NCBI GenBank assembly: GCA_919903585.1
Contig: CAKKST010000093.1
Location: forward strand, 1-7,325
Length of the DNA stretch: 7,325 nucleotides
Source: Nitrospiria bacterium
Lineage (GTDB): Bacteria; Nitrospirota; CAKKRA01; 9FT-COMBO-42-15
Direction of reading: 5' to 3'
Part shown: positions 3,304 to 7,325 of the stretch, piece by piece
Layout: each line of letters starts with the position of its first letter
Numbering within the stretch: position 1 is the stretch's first letter
The notes under the pieces: generated by a model
What the model was told of the DNA's origin: nothing
Database searches by the model: none
Seen by the model: only the letters and a program-made list of their open reading frames with translations
Position numbers and translations under genes: made by a program

Positions 3304-6036
3304 TTACCCGTTCAATTCCGAAACCGAAGAAACTCTTTTATAAACAACATCCTCAAATTTTTTGAAGTGTTCCGCTCCGCATTTGATTTTAAGTTTTTCA
3401 CTGCCCCTTAATTCCTGTTCTTCGCCTTTTGTCTCAGCCACAAAATAAATTTTCTTTTCTCCCTTGAAAACTATTGCCCAGTCAGGATTGTATGTGCCTA
3501 TGGGGGTATTTATCTTGAACCAAAAAGGAAGTTTGAAAAAGAACTCAATGTTCTCGTGGCTCTCGCAGTCTCTGGCAAACTGATTTTCAATGGATGAGTC
3601 AAGCGGAATGTAGTTCTCATAAATGGTCTTGTCCTGTTTACTTACAGTGAATGTAAATTGGTCAAGATATATTTCCAGTTCGTTATTTTCAAACAATGCC
3701 ATTTCATAAACCTTGCCGCCGATTTTTTCGTATTTGATGCCGTCCACCATCAACCCATAAAGCGCTGATTTAACGGCGGATACAGCATTGTCCATGAATA
3801 ACTGCGGGTTGAGCAACGCCTCGCTCATCCTGCCGGACTTCTTAAGTATTTCAAGGATGGTGTGCCGCGTCAACTCTGTCTTTGACTGGATGTAGGCAAG
3901 CATATCAGGCATCTCAAACCCTTCTGCTCCATAGTCTATCCCTGCATCACGGACTAAAATCCCGCCGACTCCTTCTCCTGTTATCGTTAATCCGTGAGTA
4001 ATGGCGCGAATAGCTGGTTTCTTGGTTTCAGGCATATCCTTAACAGCCTTTGCAGCCAACGTAATCAACTCGTCAGTCTTGTAATCAACACTGTATCTGG
4101 TATGGAATTTTATCTTCTCCCAAATCTCAAGAAACTTAGGGTCAGCCTCAAAACCTCTACGGAAATTAACCTTTTTCCTGTCTCCTTTGTTCTTCACTCT
4201 GCCTGTAAAATCAACCCCGCAATCCTCCTGTATCTCTTTTTGCAATGCCTTGGCAAAGTCTTCATAACGTTCATTGGCTACAACCGTTAATTTATTGATG
4301 TTGCGGTCAAATATTCGCTGCCCCTCTTGATTAACTGACAGACGCAAGCCCCTGCCTATTTCCTGCCTCTTCTTGATTTCAGACTTGGTCTCGTTCAAAG
4401 TGCATATCTGAAAAACATTCGGGTTGTCCCACCCCTCCCGCAAAGCAGAGTGGCTAAAGATAAAGCGGAGCGGCGTAGCAGGGTCAAGCAGTTTCTCTTT
4501 GTCTTGCATTATCAGTTTGTAAGTGTCATAATCAGCTTGACTTTCGCCTTCAGTATCTTTCACCCTTCCCTTGCTATCCTGTGAAAAATAGCCATTGTGA
4601 ACATCATCAACGGTGTATGGCAAAAGTCCATTGTAAGCAGGTTTGGAAACCTCTTGCCGATATATCTCCTCAAACCACCCGGCAAATTTGCCTTTTATAG
4701 GGTTTCCGTTTAAATCATAATCACGGTAGTTTTTCACCTTGTCTATGAAAAACAGCGAAAGGACTTTGATACCTCTGCTCTTATAAACACGCTCCTTTTT
4801 GAGGTGTTCTTCAACGGTTCTGCGGAGCATGAATTTCATGACCTCGTCATTCATCCCGCCCTGCGTTTCACCTATTGAAAGCATCAACCCATTGGTAAGG
4901 GTGATTGTTCCGCTGCCCGCATCAATTTCATCAATGATAAACCCCTCTTTGTAAATCTCCCGCTGTTTGCTGAGTTTATAAATATCGTCACCGGCATTGA
5001 CAGTAACGGATTTCTTCACCACTCCCTTATCCGTATTGCAATCAATCTTGATTTTCGCAACGATTTTGGTTTTGGCTGCATTTATCTTCTCCAACCGAAT
5101 GAATGCCTCATTCATGGCATTCTCGCTTACGATCGAGTCAACCTCAATCTGCTTCACAAGACCCAAATCATAAGCCTTTACCGGATTGAGGGAATACACA
5201 AGATTGTAAAGGTTGGTGTGGGTGGCGGAATAGCGAAGGGTGCAAAGAGGATTGAGATTTGCAATCGCCTTTTTACGGATGTCTGTTTCCATATTCTGCG
5301 GTTCATCAACAATTACAATCGGATTGGCGCTCTGGAGGAATTCAATGGGTCTTTTGCCGGTGAGCTTGTCATTGGGCTTGTTGATGATGTTTTCATCTTT
5401 GGCAAAGGCATCAATGTTTATAACCAATATCTGAATGGCATTGCCGGCAGCAAAGCCTCTTAGATTGGAAACTTTCTTGCTGTCATACACATCGTAATTG
5501 ATCTGAGCCTTGTCATAAAGGGTCTGGAAGTGCTCATGGGTGATTTGCAGGTTTTTTAAAACGCCTTCACGGATGGCGATTGACGGAACTACAATCACAA
5601 ACTTCTTGAATCCGTATAACTTATTGAGTTCGTAGATGGAGCGCAGATACACGTATGTCTTGCCTGTGCCTGTCTCCATCTCAATAGAAAAGTTCATCCC
5701 CTGCAATGCTATATCGCCGCCATAATGCACATCAAAGGACTTATCAAACGCCTTACTGAATGCGCCGATTGTCAAATTAGCGAATTCCCCTCTATCAAGA
5801 GGGGTCTGGGGTGTGTTTATGCCGTTGCGTTGCTGTATCCTCTTTACATTCTCCCAAATCTGCTCCTCGGTCAAGGTAAGTCTATTCCCCACGCCGTTCT
5901 CGGAAAGCAGCGCACCTGTAGCAAACAGCGAAAACTCAAAGTCCCCGCCGCTCAAAGGCTGGCCCTCAAATATATCCGTGACGGCTCTGATTGCCACTAT
6001 CTGGTATTCCTGATTGCTGTCAAAGTGGAGTTTCAT
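3304..6036 (-). CDS. res: Type III restriction enzyme, Res subunit (helicase-nuclease)
   Basis: A 910-residue SF2 translocase-nuclease that, with a Mod partner, cleaves DNA lacking the modification. Motifs occur in order: Walker A METGTGKTYVYLR (120-132), Ia VVPSIAIREGV (149-159), DEPQ box IVIVDEPQNME (240-250), motif III YSATH (269-273), VLSLFFIDKVKNY (425-437), motif V HSALREGWDNPNVFQ (529-543) and motif VI QEIGRGLRLSVNQ (558-570). The C-terminal nuclease shows PDWAIV (851-856) and FVAETKG (865-871), giving the PD-ExK triad D852, E868, K870. All key residues are intact and the length is normal for the family. The start at 6036 has GAAGG 8 nt upstream. Residues 74-85 (NTPQTPLDRGEF) come from an embedded palindromic repeat. 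No Mod gene is visible. The upstream neighbour is an ATP-binding protein on the same strand. Confidence 0.92.
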   Translation of the reverse strand: MKLHFDSNQEYQIVAIRAVTDIFEGQPLSGGDFEFSLFATGALLSENGVGNRLTLTEEQIWENVKRIQQRNGINTPQTPLDRGEFANLTIGAFSKAFDKSFDVHYGGDIALQGMNFSIEMETGTGKTYVYLRSIYELNKLYGFKKFVIVVPSIAIREGVLKNLQITHEHFQTLYDKAQINYDVYDSKKVSNLRGFAAGNAIQILVINIDAFAKDENIINKPNDKLTGKRPIEFLQSANPIVIVDEPQNMETDIRKKAIANLNPLCTLRYSATHTNLYNLVYSLNPVKAYDLGLVKQIEVDSIVSENAMNEAFIRLEKINAAKTKIVAKIKIDCNTDKGVVKKSVTVNAGDDIYKLSKQREIYKEGFIIDEIDAGSGTITLTNGLMLSIGETQGGMNDEVMKFMLRRTVEEHLKKERVYKSRGIKVLSLFFIDKVKNYRDYDLNGNPIKGKFAGWFEEIYRQEVSKPAYNGLLPYTVDDVHNGYFSQDSKGRVKDTEGESQADYDTYKLIMQDKEKLLDPATPLRFIFSHSALREGWDNPNVFQICTLNETKSEIKKRQEIGRGLRLSVNQEGQRIFDRNINKLTVVANERYEDFAKALQKEIQEDCGVDFTGRVKNKGDRKKVNFRRGFEADPKFLEIWEKIKFHTRYSVDYKTDELITLAAKAVKDMPETKKPAIRAITHGLTITGEGVGGILVRDAGIDYGAEGFEMPDMLAYIQSKTELTRHTILEILKKSGRMSEALLNPQLFMDNAVSAVKSALYGLMVDGIKYEKIGGKVYEMALFENNELEIYLDQFTFTVSKQDKTIYENYIPLDSSIENQFARDCESHENIEFFFKLPFWFKINTPIGTYNPDWAIVFKGEKKIYFVAETKGEEQELRGSEKLKIKCGAEHFKKFEDVVYKRVSSVSELNG
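5785..5815. repeat. Palindromic repeat, copy 3, read in frame inside res
   Basis: CCCCTCT-ATCA-AGAGGGG (5787-5804) followed by TCTGGGGTGTG (5805-5815). The tail is 2 bp shorter than in the two non-coding copies. It is translated on minus as NTPQTPLDRGEF (Res residues 74-85) without breaking the frame. It falls between IWENVKRIQQRNGI and ANLTIGAFSKAF, well before the Walker A motif at 121, in a stretch likely to tolerate insertion. Confidence 0.92.
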
Positions 6037-6168
6037 AAATTTTACCTTCGCAATACATATTCGCTAATCAATGCCAATATATTAAAACTATTAGAAGCTA
6101 TAACCCTTTGTTCTTATTTAACTATTAAAACTATTTTCTAATAGCTTTCTAATAAATTTACTAATAGG
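6037..6168. promoter_or_regulatory. AT-rich structured spacer upstream of res
   Basis: The 132-bp gap between the ATP-binding protein gene and res is very AT-rich and full of internal repeats. TATTAAAACTATT occurs twice (6080-6092 and 6123-6135). CTAAT occurs at 6138, 6149 and 6161, about one helical turn apart, with a fourth at 6064. The ribosome site GAAGG (6049-6045) serves res. Several weak -10-like AT boxes exist but no good -35 partner, so I do not call a promoter. The phased CTAAT boxes could be operator sites. Confidence 0.45.
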
Positions 6169-6185
6169 TTACAAATTTATTAGAA
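6147..6185. repeat. 13-bp perfect inverted repeat across the stop codon of the ATP-binding protein gene
   Basis: TTCTAATAAATTT (6147-6159) is the exact reverse complement of AAATTTATTAGAA (6173-6185), separated by 13 bp. The stop codon of the upstream gene (6171-6169) lies in the loop. The stem is AT-only apart from one G-C pair and no T-tract follows on the minus strand, so it is not a standard intrinsic terminator. It could be a protein-binding site or an RNA stem that protects the 3' end. Confidence 0.75.
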
Positions 6186-7325
6186 CCCATTTTGGTTTAG
6201 CATCACTGCCGACATTTCTAATTCTATTTTCCCTGCGCAGTTCAGATAACAGATTGTTTATCTTTATCTTTTTCTGTTTATCGTTCATCCAGTCAGGCAA
6301 CTTTTCCCAAAGAAGTTCATCCACGTCAGCCCTTTCTACAGAACTGTGTTCTCTAATGGCCTTTTCAATCAGGTCTAAGTAATACGCTTTATCAAAAGGT
6401 CTGTTTTTAGTATAAGCAGCTTTCTGTCCGGACTGTTGGGCAACTTTTGCAGAAATATAATAATTAGGCTTTCTGCCTTCAATTAGCTTTTTATCTCTTA
6501 AATGTCTTTCTTCTGCTTGTGTAAGCTTCTTTTTCTTTTGTACCTTATCCAGCATGATGATTTCATCCAGCGTTAAATCGCCGTTTAATGCTAATACCCT
6601 TGCAAAATCCAAATCCAGCACCTTGCCGATTACCGTTACCTTTACTTTTCCACCGGACAAGTCATATTCCGGCATTGGGAAAAACCGATCCCTTTGGTAG
6701 TTAAACATTTTCCTTATGCCTCCGCCTGCCGTATCGACCATCTTTAGATTAAACATGGCTGTTGCCAGAAACCTGTTGCGGTAGTGTTCTTCCGGCGCAT
6801 CCTCCTTGACTACTTTTTCCACAGAGCCGGGTATAAAACTGCCAAGATTTGTAAATATCAACTGGTCTTCCATCTCAATTACATTGATACGGCCGACCTT
6901 CGTGTAATCCTGATGCGCTATACAATTGTTTATAGCCTCACGGATTACAAACGGTTCGTACTGGTCAACCTCATCCGGGAAAAGAGTTCCGTCTTTGATA
7001 TAGCGGTATTTAAGATTGCGGATTTTCGCATATATCCTGTCAACCGCAAGCAATAGAGGGCAGCTTTCAATGTGATAGTCCTTTTCACTTCCTTTAATGT
7101 CTTTCAGCACCCAGCGTATTTTTGCTTCAGCCGGATTAATAAAATGCTCGGATTCTGATTTTCCTAAGAGGATTATTGCTGCACGGGTAATCTTGCCTTT
7201 GATTGTTACTTTGGCTTTGTTCAGAAAGGTGATATCGTCCCATCGATCTATATCCTTTGCTTGCTCAGCAAACTTGTTCTTGTAGTTTTCCCGCGCTTTC
7301 GTTATAGCTACCCGATCAAGGTCTC
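6169..7325 (-). CDS. AlbA_2/HATPase-type ATP-binding regulator, C-terminal part (partial)
   Basis: The frame is open from the right edge to the TAA at 6171-6169, giving 384 visible residues. The GTG at 7110 is internal, because coherent homologous-looking sequence continues upstream of it. Visible parts are a segment ending the N-terminal domain (ITRAAIILLGKSESEHFINP, 'A.LLLFG' type) and a GHKL-like ATP-binding region with N-box FVIREAINNCIAHQDY, then QLIFTNLGSFIPG and a glycine turn VDTAGGGIRKMF. The C-terminus is winged-helix-like, rich in Lys/Arg, ending NLLSELRRENRIRNVG. This is the COG2865 layout: AlbA_2 (off the window), HATPase_c_4, HTH. These proteins are putative DNA-binding regulators or accessory ATPases often found in R-M and defence loci. 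The position 132 bp before res suggests shared expression; the exact role is unknown. Confidence 0.8.
   Translation of the reverse strand, partial: DLDRVAITKARENYKNKFAEQAKDIDRWDDITFLNKAKVTIKGKITRAAIILLGKSESEHFINPAEAKIRWVLKDIKGSEKDYHIESCPLLLAVDRIYAKIRNLKYRYIKDGTLFPDEVDQYEPFVIREAINNCIAHQDYTKVGRINVIEMEDQLIFTNLGSFIPGSVEKVVKEDAPEEHYRNRFLATAMFNLKMVDTAGGGIRKMFNYQRDRFFPMPEYDLSGGKVKVTVIGKVLDLDFARVLALNGDLTLDEIIMLDKVQKKKKLTQAEERHLRDKKLIEGRKPNYYISAKVAQQSGQKAAYTKNRPFDKAYYLDLIEKAIREHSSVERADVDELLWEKLPDWMNDKQKKIKINNLLSELRRENRIRNVGSDAKPKWVLINL

Noticed and set aside
3994..4290. 98-codon open frame on the plus strand.
   Set aside because: It lies wholly inside the well-supported res gene on the other strand and shows no family resemblance; it is a shadow frame.
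5725..6141. 138-codon plus-strand open frame overlapping the start of res.
   Set aside because: Antisense to Res N-terminal coding sequence, with no domain resemblance; the Res translation there is contiguous with helicase motifs.

Overview
This window holds a bacterial tRNA operon, then two small toxin-antitoxin type modules, then a type III restriction-type locus, with decayed gene ends and short dispersed repeats packed between them. All supportable genes are read from the minus strand. The tRNAs are bacterial in form, two of the three visibly encode CCA, and the promoters are plain sigma-70 type. The moderate AT content and the crowd of palindromic and heptad repeats suit an uncultivated Gram-negative-like lineage such as Nitrospirota or a deltaproteobacterial relative. 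That placement is a weak inference; nothing here fixes the taxon.

Positions 1-551 hold tRNA-Thr(TGT), tRNA-Tyr(GTA) and tRNA-Gly(TCC), transcribed in that order from a near-consensus promoter at 523-551. The same order precedes tufB in E. coli, so tuf may lie just beyond the left edge. Both tRNA spacers contain strictly 7-bp-phased degenerate repeats: (NNNYAAC)n followed by the opposite-strand form (GTTANNN)n. Directly upstream of the promoter is the frameshifted 3' end of an integrase-type transposase (597-828).

Positions 952-1615 are a toxin-first type II toxin-antitoxin operon: a Gp49/HigB-like RelE-superfamily toxin and an XRE antitoxin with a 4-nt overlap. Its promoter appears to start transcription at or next to the GTG start codon (leaderless), and two GTTAAC boxes sit in the promoter. 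Positions 1932-2518 are a second module: a DUF433 protein followed by a DUF5615 PIN-like protein, again with a 4-nt overlap.

Positions 2519-3303 contain no intact gene. They hold two recognisable C-terminal tails of an adenine-methylase type protein, two shorter related pieces, the first ~50 codons of a Fic-family gene cut off by a palindromic repeat, and one copy of a 64-bp dispersed repeat.

Positions 3304-7325 contain an intact 910-residue type III restriction subunit (helicase plus PD-ExK nuclease). Upstream of it is the C-terminal 384 residues of an AlbA_2/HATPase-type ATP-binding protein that runs off the right edge. The palindromic repeat CCCCTCT-ATCA-AGAGGGG occurs three times: once intergenic, once truncating the Fic gene, and once read in frame inside res. 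No Mod methylase is visible; if present it should lie beyond the right edge. The whole reads as a defence island beside a tRNA/tuf locus that has repeatedly gained and lost restriction-modification gene ends.
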